A stretch of 6,638 nt of DNA from Akkermansiaceae bacterium (GCA_011524615.1 WTJZ01000103.1:1418-8055), one strand, 5' to 3'. Positions 1 to 6,365 are shown, numbered from the stretch's first letter. Notes: generated by a model from the letters alone, not told the origin. Program-made: numbers and translations.

Positions 1-280
1 TATTCAGGCGGGAATGGATCTGTGGCCAGAGAGAGAGGAATGAAGGGGCGTCTTGCAGGGAGTCCGTCGTGATCCCGTGAACACGGGAGGCTTGCCACAT
101 GACTTCCTTTTGCGGCTTGATGTAGGAGACGAAGTGGTCGGTGATGCCTTCATTCATTGTCCCGATTACGATCCCTATTTGTACGGGTTCGTCAGTCTCT
201 CCACGTCGTGCGCCTGCAGACTCGAAGTCAATAGCGGCGAATTCAACGTCACGGATAGGAATGTTGGCGGAAGAAGGCAT
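1..280 (-). CDS. 3'-5' exonuclease, DnaQ-like DEDD family (5' part, cut by window edge)
   Basis: An open minus-strand frame starts at ATG 280 and runs off the left edge after 93 codons with no stop. The N-terminus contains FAAIDFESAG at about residues 14-23, the Exo I motif of DEDD exonucleases (metal-binding D18 and E20). It is followed by IGIVIG-like beta strands, a YIKP segment (about 53-56), and RVHGITTDSLQDAPSF (about 66-81), which matches the conserved 'HGIT...L..AP.F' stretch of DnaQ/PolC-type exonucleases. These proteins remove 3' nucleotides from DNA or RNA using two metal ions; the Exo II and Exo III motifs would lie outside the window. The start is uncertain: no Shine-Dalgarno site precedes ATG 280, which directly follows the T-run of the peroxiredoxin terminator. 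A second in-frame ATG at 310 lies at the first base of that hairpin and would add ten residues. The family call is confident; whether it is a polymerase epsilon subunit or a stand-alone exonuclease cannot be told from this part. Confidence 0.85.
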   Translation of the reverse strand, partial: MPSSANIPIRDVEFAAIDFESAGARRGETDEPVQIGIVIGTMNEGITDHFVSYIKPQKEVMWQASRVHGITTDSLQDAPSFLSLWPQIHSRLN

Positions 281-310
281 AAAAAAATGCCGAGCGGTGA
301 GGCTCGGCAT
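281..310 (-). terminator. Intrinsic terminator of the peroxiredoxin gene
   Basis: Read on the minus strand, a perfect stem of 9 bp (plus-strand 287-295 paired with 302-310, core ATGCCGAG/CTCGGCAT) with a 6-base loop is followed by a run of T (plus-strand A run 281-287). It lies 20 bases after the peroxiredoxin stop. The T-run ends at the ATG of the downstream exonuclease gene (280), so terminator and start region of the next gene are contiguous. Confidence 0.9.
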
Positions 311-329
311 GGGAATAGAAATGAGAGGA

Positions 330-959
330 TTAGTTGTTAGAGAGGTAATCTGATACACCCTCGTGAGTTGCGTTCATCGCGTCATCACCTTTTTGCCAAT
401 CCATTGGGCATACTTCGCCGTTTTCCTCGAAGTGCTGGAGAGCGTCAACTACACGGAGACACTCACGGATTGAGCGACCAAGTGGCATGTCGTTTACTAC
501 TTGGTGACGAACGATGCCGTCCTTATCGATGAGGAAGAGACCACGGTATGCAACGAGTTCACCGTCAACTGCGATTGCGCCTTCTTCGTTTACGTACTCT
601 TCACCAGCAAGAACGTCGTATGATGCCGAGATTGTCTTGTTGATGTCTGCAACGAGTGGGTACTGTACGCCTTGGATGCCACCTTTTTCCTTAGGAGTAT
701 TGAGCCATGCCCAGTGAGAGAACTCAGAGTCTGTTGAGCAACCTACAACTTCTACGCCACGCTTTTCGAACTCAGCGAGTTCTTCTTGGAAGCGGTGGAG
801 CTCAGTAGGACATACGAAGGTGAAGTCCTTTGGGTAGAAGAAGAAGACAACGTACTTATTACCGATGAACTGCTCGAGAGAGAAGTCGTCGATGATGGTT
901 TCGCCTTTTACTGCCTTAGCTGAGAATGATGGTGCTGGTTTTCCTACTAGTACTGCCAT
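330..959 (-). CDS. Typical 2-Cys peroxiredoxin (AhpC/Prx1 type)
   Basis: A cytosolic thiol peroxidase of 209 residues that reduces hydrogen peroxide, alkyl hydroperoxides and often peroxynitrite, and is normally recycled by thioredoxin or AhpF-like reductases. The peroxidatic cysteine is C50 in the signature DFTFVCPTE (45-53). The resolving cysteine is C184 in GEVCPMDW, and the conserved active-site arginine is R139 in AYRGLFLID. VNDMPLGRS (155-163) is typical of the bacterial Prx1 group. Between the SYDVL strand and AYRG there are about 13 more residues (around 118-136) than in the short AhpC/Prx1 form. A GGLG-like GGIQG (93-97) and a C-terminal YL in place of YF (205-206) suggest intermediate sensitivity to overoxidation; this is inference. 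The ATG at 959 gives a normal-length N-terminus but has no Shine-Dalgarno site upstream. A terminator follows the gene, so it is probably monocistronic. A TTGACA box lies about 50 bases upstream. No peroxide-sensor binding site was recognised. Confidence 0.96.
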   Translation of the reverse strand: MAVLVGKPAPSFSAKAVKGETIIDDFSLEQFIGNKYVVFFFYPKDFTFVCPTELHRFQEELAEFEKRGVEVVGCSTDSEFSHWAWLNTPKEKGGIQGVQYPLVADINKTISASYDVLAGEEYVNEEGAIAVDGELVAYRGLFLIDKDGIVRHQVVNDMPLGRSIRECLRVVDALQHFEENGEVCPMDWQKGDDAMNATHEGVSDYLSNN

Positions 960-1006
960 AATGTTATGTGAATTGTTCTGGGTAAAGAAGGGCTATAACT
1001 GGTAAC

Positions 1007-1012
1007 TGTCAA
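1007..1012 (-). promoter_or_regulatory. Possible -35 box of the peroxiredoxin promoter
   Basis: On the minus strand a perfect TTGACA lies 48 bases upstream of the peroxiredoxin ATG, in the 78-base gap after menD. No good TATAAT-like -10 follows at 16-18 bases (the candidates around 983-989 read TTCTTT or TCTTTA). A 6-base direct repeat, TAACTG at 996-1001 and 1003-1008 on the plus strand, overlaps the box and could be a regulator site. Only the position and the -35 match support the call. Confidence 0.35.
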
Positions 1013-1037
1013 GCCCGAGGTGGAGAATCCCTAGGAA

Positions 1038-2603
1038 TTATCTCTTGAGCGCTTGCCAAAATTGTTCGGTCTCAGCAGGGTCTGGGATGATCTCGATGAG
1101 GAGTGCGCCCTCATAGTCAGACTGTTCATCGAGGTCTTCTGGCGTGGTCGCCCTGAGATAGTCCCAGCCCCACATCTGTGCATAATGCTGGAATGAGGTG
1201 TCATGAGATTGGGTGAACCGTTCCTGCTCTTCATTGCTGATCGACTGGAGGCGTGGTAGGTGGGTAAAGATTTGGCCTCCACCATTGTTGATGATGACGA
1301 GACGACGGCCTGAGAGGTCGATCTGATCCTGCATAGCGAGAGCGTTGAGATCATAGAGAGCGGTGAGGTCTCCGACGATGCACCAGGCGTTCTCCACCTC
1401 ACGGGTAGTCCCGAGCCAGGTAGCGATCTGTCCATCGATGCCATTCGCTCCGCGGTTAGCCCAGATGTCCGCGAGCGGGACATCACGTTGGGCGAAGCTT
1501 GACCATTCTCTGATCGGGAGGCTGTTGCCAAGGTAGAGCGATTCTCCCATCGTGACGTGGATGGATAGGGCGCGCAGTAGTCCAGGTTCTGAGCTAGGGA
1601 AGGCTTCTAGGAGTTCGTCGACGGTGTTACGACTGCTCTGCTCGTTCTCTAAGTGGTCTAGGACGTCACCGATCGGTGATTGTTCACCGATACCTGAGAT
1701 GATACGGCCGACATCCCCCTTGATGACTTGGCTCTCGCGGGAGAGTCCCGCGTATCCTGAGTTACACACAGAGAGGACTTCGATCGAGGAGTCATTCTCG
1801 AGGTCTCTCCAGTATCTTCCGTGTGGCACCTCCCCGAGACGCAGAACCTTACCGGGAGGTTCTTGGGCGAGGGTCTGCTCAGGTTGGAGTAGGAGGAAGT
1901 CAGCTAGAGCCTCACGTAACCCTGAATGTGGATCAGCAATGACGGGAACCTGTAAGGTGTCTGCTAAATGATAGACGGCTTCTCGCTCGTGAGGACGTAG
2001 TCCACCAATCATGAGGACGAGCCCTGTGAAGGAGCGTGACTTGATGAAGTCAACGATAAGAGATCCATCGAAGGATTCCTTGAGTGGTTTAAATTCTCCG
2101 ATCTCCTTGAGGGGGAGTGGGAGGATCTGTTCTTGGTCGAATTGTTCCTGGAGAGGGACATTAATGTGTAATGGGGTCCTGCCTGACCAGTCAGTGAAGG
2201 GGGATTCTCCCGGTAGGAAGTCACGACCATAATGAGCGTAGTGAGAAAAGAGCCCGACTTGGTCAATGGACTGAGGGGCGCCCGTGCCACGGTATGACTC
2301 TGGACGGTCTGCGGAAATGATGACGAGGGGGCGCGCTTGGTAATGGGCCTCGATCACGGCAGGGAGACACTCTGCGACCGCTGTGCCAGAGGTCGTAATG
2401 ACTGCGCAGGGTTCATCGAAGGACATGGTGCGTCCTAGAGCGAAGAAGGAGGCGGAACGCTCGTCAGGATGGTAGTAGAGTTCTAGTCCTTCCGTGCGCT
2501 GGAGGGAAAGGACCAGAGGGGCATTACGTGCACCTGGACAGAGCACAAAGTTGGTGATGCCTTGTTGCAGACATTGTTGGAGGACGGATTCGTATATTTC
2601 CAC
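1038..2603 (-). CDS. menD: MenD, 2-succinyl-5-enolpyruvyl-6-hydroxy-3-cyclohexene-1-carboxylate synthase
   Basis: A thiamine-diphosphate and Mg-dependent cytosolic enzyme that joins isochorismate and 2-oxoglutarate with loss of CO2, an early step of menaquinone (vitamin K2) synthesis. Numbered from GTG 2603 (521 aa; E. coli MenD is about 556), it shows CPGARNAPL (22-30; usually PGSRxxPL), DERSASFFALG with the cofactor-activating Glu at 48, TTSGTAVAE (70-78), SADRP (97-101) and GAPQSIDQ (108-115). Towards the C-terminus are NRGANGIDG (383-391) and the ThDP/Mg motif, GDLTALYDLNAL (411-422) to NNGGG (439-443). All catalytic segments are present, so it should be active. The open frame extends to a TTG at 2639, but those 12 extra codons lie in a terminator hairpin and T-run. 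GTG 2603 gives the usual short MenD N-terminus, though without a Shine-Dalgarno site. No other men gene is in the window, so the pathway genes are not all clustered here. Confidence 0.95.
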   Translation of the reverse strand: MEIYESVLQQCLQQGITNFVLCPGARNAPLVLSLQRTEGLELYYHPDERSASFFALGRTMSFDEPCAVITTSGTAVAECLPAVIEAHYQARPLVIISADRPESYRGTGAPQSIDQVGLFSHYAHYGRDFLPGESPFTDWSGRTPLHINVPLQEQFDQEQILPLPLKEIGEFKPLKESFDGSLIVDFIKSRSFTGLVLMIGGLRPHEREAVYHLADTLQVPVIADPHSGLREALADFLLLQPEQTLAQEPPGKVLRLGEVPHGRYWRDLENDSSIEVLSVCNSGYAGLSRESQVIKGDVGRIISGIGEQSPIGDVLDHLENEQSSRNTVDELLEAFPSSEPGLLRALSIHVTMGESLYLGNSLPIREWSSFAQRDVPLADIWANRGANGIDGQIATWLGTTREVENAWCIVGDLTALYDLNALAMQDQIDLSGRRLVIINNGGGQIFTHLPRLQSISNEEQERFTQSHDTSFQHYAQMWGWDYLRATTPEDLDEQSDYEGALLIEIIPDPAETEQFWQALKR

Positions 2604-2608
2604 GGGGT

Positions 2609-2637
2609 AAAAAATAAGCACACCAGAATTGGTGTGC
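2609..2637 (-). terminator. Intrinsic terminator of the DUF4230 gene, abutting the menD start
   Basis: On the minus strand a perfect 8-bp stem GCACACCA/TGGTGTGC (plus-strand 2618-2625 with 2630-2637) with a 4-base loop is followed by TTATTTTTT (2617-2609). It lies 32 bases after the DUF4230 stop and ends 5 bases before the GTG proposed as the menD start. It therefore separates the two genes transcriptionally, or acts as an attenuator if transcription continues into menD. Confidence 0.85.
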
Positions 2638-2669
2638 AAAGCTTGATCTGAGTGAATGTAGGCGACTGC

Positions 2670-3299
2670 TTAGAGAATATTCTCTAAGCTGCCTTGCATG
2701 AGGTCATCGAGACGTTGTTGGAACTGCAGTTCGGCTTGTTGGCGGAGGTTGCTGTTTTGGGCGTCTTGGCGCGCTTGTTCGAGGAGGGCATTCGTAGCGG
2801 ACTCTTGATCCTGAGGGGTGAGCTTATTAAATGCGCCATCCTGTGAGTGGAAGATCTCGTAATCTATCATCTCGACACTGAGGATCTCGGCCTTGGGTGG
2901 GTGTCCTGAGACCTTGCCATTGATGATAGAGAATTGTGAGGCCTTGGTCAGGTCGAACCCAGCCTTGATCTTGAAGTTCCCCTTGAGAATGAGTGTTTTC
3001 TTAGACCCTAGGAAGAGTGTTTCGTATTTGATGATCGATTGGGAGTCTCTCTCGATGACGGCTAGCTCTTGAATGTTGTTCGTCTGGATCTCTAGAGAAC
3101 TTCCTTCCTGAGTGATTTGGTTCTGCGTGATGGTTTCTAGAGCGCCCTTGAGCTTGCTCATAGGGTCGAGTGCCGGTTGAACCTTAGTAACGAAGAACCA
3201 TGCTGCGGCTCCGACAACAGCGAGGGAGATAAAGAGGAGGAAGAGCGAGATACCTAAGCCCCCTCGGGATTGCTTCTGGGGTTGTGGGTTAGAATTCAT
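2670..3299 (-). CDS. DUF4230-family membrane-anchored protein, function unknown
   Basis: A 209-residue protein with a polar N-terminus (1-13, Gln/Pro-rich), one hydrophobic membrane segment (about 15-37) and a large domain expected outside the cytoplasm. The domain resembles DUF4230: ELAVIERDSQSIIKYE (78-93), a strand KTLILKGNFKIKAGFDLTK (101-119), and the conserved PPKAEILSVEM (134-144). A long Gln/Ala-rich amphipathic helix (about 165-205) may form a coiled coil. The membrane segment has no lipobox cysteine and no clear signal-peptidase site, so a single-pass anchor is more likely than secretion. No enzymatic residues are apparent and the family role is unknown; an envelope role is only a guess. 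The gene is separated from menD by a terminator and runs divergently from alaS. ATG 3299 is the only sensible start, since the membrane segment follows at once; no Shine-Dalgarno site is seen. The DUF4230 call rests on remembered family features. Confidence 0.8.
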   Translation of the reverse strand: MNSNPQPQKQSRGGLGISLFLLFISLAVVGAAAWFFVTKVQPALDPMSKLKGALETITQNQITQEGSSLEIQTNNIQELAVIERDSQSIIKYETLFLGSKKTLILKGNFKIKAGFDLTKASQFSIINGKVSGHPPKAEILSVEMIDYEIFHSQDGAFNKLTPQDQESATNALLEQARQDAQNSNLRQQAELQFQQRLDDLMQGSLENIL

Positions 3300-3340
3300 A
3301 ATGAGAGTTGTTTATCATGGTTTGTTTGTTTTAATAGTAA

Positions 3341-3394
3341 AAAAGAAGCCGTGTAGAAAGATCCTTCCGTTCCGCGTGGGAGGATGCTTCTTTT
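3341..3394 (-). terminator. Bulged hairpin with T-run, possible terminator
   Basis: An outer 9-bp stem AAAAGAAGC/GCTTCTTTT (3341-3349 with 3386-3394) encloses an inner 8-bp stem with one G-U pair (3361-3368 with 3378-3385) and a 9-base loop. An 11-base one-sided bulge at 3350-3360 separates them. On the minus strand it ends in CTTCTTTTTT, 42 bases before the DUF4230 ATG; on the plus strand it ends in CTTCTTTTGG. It may be a terminator that works in both directions, or the 3' end of a small minus-strand transcript from 3400-3590. The folding is visible; the role is inference. Confidence 0.45.
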
Positions 3395-3466
3395 GGCTCG
3401 ATCATATATCAGGTGCTGGGTGTGATACAGCAGGATTTTTCTGGTGGGCACATTTGGAGATCTCTT

Positions 3467-3489
3467 ACGTACATTTTTGCGACGTACAT
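3467..3489. repeat. Direct repeat ACGTACAT, two copies 15 bases apart
   Basis: Two identical 8-mers at 3467-3474 and 3482-3489 have a 15-base start-to-start distance, upstream of alaS. Each contains the palindromes ACGT and GTAC. A tandem site for a regulator is possible; chance is also possible. Confidence 0.3.
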
Positions 3490-3536
3490 GTTGCTCAGGA
3501 GTCTACCTCATGGGGACCTCTCAAAACTCCTTAAGT

Positions 3537-3542
3537 GATAAT
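3537..3542 (+). promoter_or_regulatory. Weak candidate -10 box for alaS
   Basis: GATAAT (five of six match TATAAT) lies 52 bases upstream of the alaS start in an AT-rich stretch (3531-3560). There is no recognisable -35 about 17 bases further upstream, so this is only the best-looking candidate in the leader. Confidence 0.25.
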
Positions 3543-3573
3543 TTTGATTGATTAAACGTTGCATCTACACGGG

Positions 3574-3595
3574 TGCCCTGCGTAGAAGGAGGGCA
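3574..3595 (+). promoter_or_regulatory. alaS ribosome binding site, closely spaced and inside a small hairpin
   Basis: AAGGAGGG (3586-3593) is a near-perfect Shine-Dalgarno site, but only two bases separate GGAGG from ATG 3595, against the usual 5-9. TGCCCT (3574-3579) can pair with AGGGCA (3590-3595), a 6-bp stem with a 10-base loop that ties up part of the site and the A of the start codon. The MTSAEIRQSFLDFF N-terminus leaves little doubt about the start itself, so the geometry is genuinely odd. Confidence 0.6.
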
Positions 3596-6357
3596 TGACC
3601 TCAGCTGAAATTCGCCAGAGCTTTCTCGACTTCTTTCAGAGTAAACAGCACACGATCGTGCCGTCTGCTTCTCTCCTTCCTCAATCTCCAGGGCTTCTCT
3701 TTACGAACGCGGGGATGAACCAGTTTGTTCCTTACTTCCTAGGGACAGAGAACGCACCATACTCTCCACCGAGAGCGGCGGATACGCAGAAGTGTATCAG
3801 AGCGGGTGGTAAGCATAATGACCTAGAGGATGTAGGGTATGATACTTACCACCACACCTTCTTCGAGATGTTGGGGAACTGGTCATTTGGTAATTACTTC
3901 AAACAAGAGGCGATCGAGTGGGCATGGGAGCTGATCACAAAGGTGTGGAAGCTACCTGCAGGGCGTCTCTACGCTACGGTCTACGCACCGAGCGAAGGTG
4001 ATCCGAGTGAGTTTGACCAAGAAGCATATGATATCTGGAAGGCTCTCTTTGAGAAGGAAGGGCTCGATCCTGCGATTCACATCGTCAATGGTAATGTGAA
4101 GGACAACTTCTGGATGATGGGTGAGACGGGGCCATGTGGACCATGCTCAGAGCTCCACATCAATATCGCGCCAGATGGTGACGCAGCGAAGGGGCGTGAG
4201 CTCGTCAACGCAGACTCAGACCTCTGTATCGAGATTTGGAACCTAGTATTCATTCAGTTCAATGCTGAGGCGGATGGATCGTTCCGTGACCTCCCGGCTA
4301 AGCACGTGGATACGGGAATGGGCTTTGAGCGAATCTGCTCCATCATGCAGAACACGGATAATCTGACGAACTTCAATAAGCGTATCTCTAACTACGCGAC
4401 GGATGTGTTCCAGCCAATCTTTGCGAAGCTCGAGGAGATGAGCGGTAAGAAGTATGTGGACATCTACCCTCATGACCCAGGTGCGAATGATGACCCTGCT
4501 GTACTCGAGGTCGCGATCGCGTGTCGTGTGATCGCGGATCACCTGCGTACACTCTCACTCTCCATCGCGGATGGGATTCAGCCAGGTAACAATGGTCGTA
4601 ACTACGTTCTTCGTCGTATCCTCCGTCGTGCGGTACGTTATGGGCGTGCACTGGGCTTCGCGGGAGATCAGCTCTTCTTGAGCCAATTGGTAGACGTCCT
4701 AGCAGATCAGTTGACCGTCTTCCCAGAGCTGAAGGATAAGGCACAGGTTATCAAGGATACACTCGATCGTGAGGAGAAGAGCTTTAATGATAAGCTGGAT
4801 CGTGGCCTCAAGCTTTTTGCAGACGTGCAGTCTAAGATGGATGGATCAGCGTTCCCTGCGGATCAAGCATTCAAGCTCTATGATACCTATGGATTCCCGA
4901 TCGACCTGACAGCTCTGCTCTGTCGTGAGAAAGGGCTCACTCTGGACGAGGAGGCCGTAGAAGCTCACATGGAAGAGCAACGCAACAGAGCGCGTGCGGC
5001 TCAGAAGTCTGAGATTGTTCGTGCCGTTGACATTAGTACAGATGCGGTGACGGCTTTTGTCGGTTATGATGCGACAGACGCAACTGCGCAGGTGTTACAG
5101 GTAGAAGTCCGTGAGGAAGGGACCTTCGTCATTACAGATCAGTCTCCATTCTATGTGGAGAAGGGTGGTCAGATCGGCGATATTGGTACTCTCGATAGTC
5201 ATGCTGTACTCTCAGTGCTGCAGGTGGGGGACGCGATTGTACACGTCTTACCTGCTGGTGCGGATGTGTCTGTAGGCGCAGAGGTTTCACTCTCCGTAGA
5301 TGTCTCACGTCGACAAGCGATCTCGGCGCACCACACAGCGACTCACATCCTGCACTGGGCTCTCCATGAGCATGTATCGAAGGAGGCTGTTCAGGCAGGT
5401 TCTATGGTGACAGAGGATCGTCTCAGATTCGACTTTAACTCCGCCGCTCTTACTCCCAATCAGGTTGCGACGCTCGAGAAGGCTGTGAATGACTCGATCG
5501 CGGCAGAGGCTGTGGTCAGTGGGCAAGAGCTTAAATACGCTGACGTAAAGGGGCGTGAGGACATCATGCAAGCCTTTGGCGATAAGTACGGAGAGTTCGT
5601 CCGTGTCGTCCAGATCGGTGGTGCTGAGAATGCGCTCGATGGATACTCGATGGAGCTCTGTGGGGGAACTCATAGTGCGCATACAGGAGAGCTCGGCCAG
5701 TTCATCATCAAGAAGGAGGAAGCAATCGCGTCTGGAGTGCGTCGTATCGAGGCGGTCTGTGGTGCTGCGGCGGAGGTATACCTCGCAGAGCAAACGGAGT
5801 CACTCAATGCAGAGATCACGCAAGCGCAAGAGAAGCTAGCGGTAGCCAATGCGAAACTAGCAGCGCTCGAGCTCGAGGCGATCACCGTAGAGGCTAGCTC
5901 TGACGGGACGCTCTCTGGGCTCAAGACGCAATTAGAAGCAGTCAAGTCTGCGGGTGCCAATGCGGAGAAAGCGGTTAAAAAAGCAGCCGCGGCCAATGCG
6001 GCTAAGATCGCGGATGAGCTCCTCTCTGAGCAGTTAGATGAATCGGCGAATACCGTACTATCACTCGAGGGTGATCCATCACTCTTACAAGAGCTACTCA
6101 ACGGATTCAAGAAGCGTGGCTACGCACAAGCGGCCTTCGTCATCATCAATGATGGGAGCAAGCTTCACCTCGGAGCCTTCTCTGGTGCTGATGGGCAAGG
6201 TGCAGGGCACAAGGCTGGCGACCTCATCAAGAACCTCGGGCCAATCGCTGGAGGTAAAGGTGGTGGTAAGCCTGATCAAGCACGCGGTGCTGCTCCGGAG
6301 CTCGACAAAGCAACCGAACTAGAGGCGGCAGCTAAAGTGGCTCTCGGTCTCGCATAA
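3595..6357 (+). CDS. alaS: Alanine--tRNA ligase (AlaRS), full length
   Basis: A class II aminoacyl-tRNA synthetase that charges tRNA-Ala with alanine in the cytoplasm and clears mischarged Ser- or Gly-tRNA-Ala. All 920 residues and every domain are present (E. coli has about 876). The catalytic domain begins TSAEIRQSFLDFF and includes FTNAGMNQF (36-44), TQKCIRAGGKHNDLEDVG (64-81) and motif 2, HHTFFEMLGNWSFGNYF (86-102). It continues with GPCGPCSE (179-186), HVDTGMGFER (237-246) and the motif 3 region, GRNYVLRRILRRAVRYGR (334-351). The editing domain has the zinc site HTATH (H580, H584) and CGGTH (C689, H693). An Ala/Glu-rich coiled coil (about 735-815) leads to the C-Ala domain with GGKGGGKPDQARG (886-898). 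The extra length over E. coli is spread through loops, one of them around 282-302. It has its own leader and terminator, so it is probably transcribed alone. The start is supported by a strong but unusually close Shine-Dalgarno site. Confidence 0.98.
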   Translation: MTSAEIRQSFLDFFQSKQHTIVPSASLLPQSPGLLFTNAGMNQFVPYFLGTENAPYSPPRAADTQKCIRAGGKHNDLEDVGYDTYHHTFFEMLGNWSFGNYFKQEAIEWAWELITKVWKLPAGRLYATVYAPSEGDPSEFDQEAYDIWKALFEKEGLDPAIHIVNGNVKDNFWMMGETGPCGPCSELHINIAPDGDAAKGRELVNADSDLCIEIWNLVFIQFNAEADGSFRDLPAKHVDTGMGFERICSIMQNTDNLTNFNKRISNYATDVFQPIFAKLEEMSGKKYVDIYPHDPGANDDPAVLEVAIACRVIADHLRTLSLSIADGIQPGNNGRNYVLRRILRRAVRYGRALGFAGDQLFLSQLVDVLADQLTVFPELKDKAQVIKDTLDREEKSFNDKLDRGLKLFADVQSKMDGSAFPADQAFKLYDTYGFPIDLTALLCREKGLTLDEEAVEAHMEEQRNRARAAQKSEIVRAVDISTDAVTAFVGYDATDATAQVLQVEVREEGTFVITDQSPFYVEKGGQIGDIGTLDSHAVLSVLQVGDAIVHVLPAGADVSVGAEVSLSVDVSRRQAISAHHTATHILHWALHEHVSKEAVQAGSMVTEDRLRFDFNSAALTPNQVATLEKAVNDSIAAEAVVSGQELKYADVKGREDIMQAFGDKYGEFVRVVQIGGAENALDGYSMELCGGTHSAHTGELGQFIIKKEEAIASGVRRIEAVCGAAAEVYLAEQTESLNAEITQAQEKLAVANAKLAALELEAITVEASSDGTLSGLKTQLEAVKSAGANAEKAVKKAAAANAAKIADELLSEQLDESANTVLSLEGDPSLLQELLNGFKKRGYAQAAFVIINDGSKLHLGAFSGADGQGAGHKAGDLIKNLGPIAGGKGGGKPDQARGAAPELDKATELEAAAKVALGLA

Positions 6358-6365
6358 GGATACAG

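Larger units (their letters stand above)
3301..3594. other. Divergent intergenic region with several inverted repeats, alaS leader
   Basis: 294 bases lie between the divergently transcribed DUF4230 gene and alaS. No convincing protein gene is present: a 77-codon plus-strand frame at 3301-3534 is rich in Cys, Trp and His and resembles nothing. The region holds a bulged hairpin at 3341-3394, small inverted repeats TGCTG/CAGCA (3414-3418 with 3428-3432) and AGGAGT/ACTCCT (3497-3502 with 3526-3531), a direct repeat of ACGTACAT (3467-3474 and 3482-3489), and a start-proximal hairpin at 3574-3595. It must contain promoters for both genes; none is strong by sigma-70 consensus. It could include a small RNA or a structured leader, but I match it to no known family. 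Confidence 0.5.

Noticed and set aside
53..353. Two plus-strand frames of 95 and 70 codons
   Set aside because: They lie opposite the exonuclease N-terminus and the peroxiredoxin terminator, show no motif, and the minus-strand frame has a conserved exonuclease signature.
1031..2290. Several frames overlapping menD on both strands (1031-1531, 1552-1971, 2009-2290, 2011-2232)
   Set aside because: Composition is Ser/Arg-rich without motifs, and MenD motifs span the whole region in its own frame.
3301..3534. 77-codon plus-strand frame upstream of alaS
   Set aside because: No Shine-Dalgarno site, Cys/Trp-rich composition, covers a hairpin and repeats, and no family is recognised.
3400..3594. 6S RNA, T-box or TPP riboswitch in the alaS leader
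   Set aside because: I looked for a long bubble-containing rod, a T-box sequence and a CUGAGA-type core and could match none convincingly; a covariance-model search would decide.
4243..6322. Frames in other phases inside alaS, including 118, 162 and 146 codons
   Set aside because: Arg/Ser/Leu-rich shadows of a fully conserved synthetase; no independent start signals.
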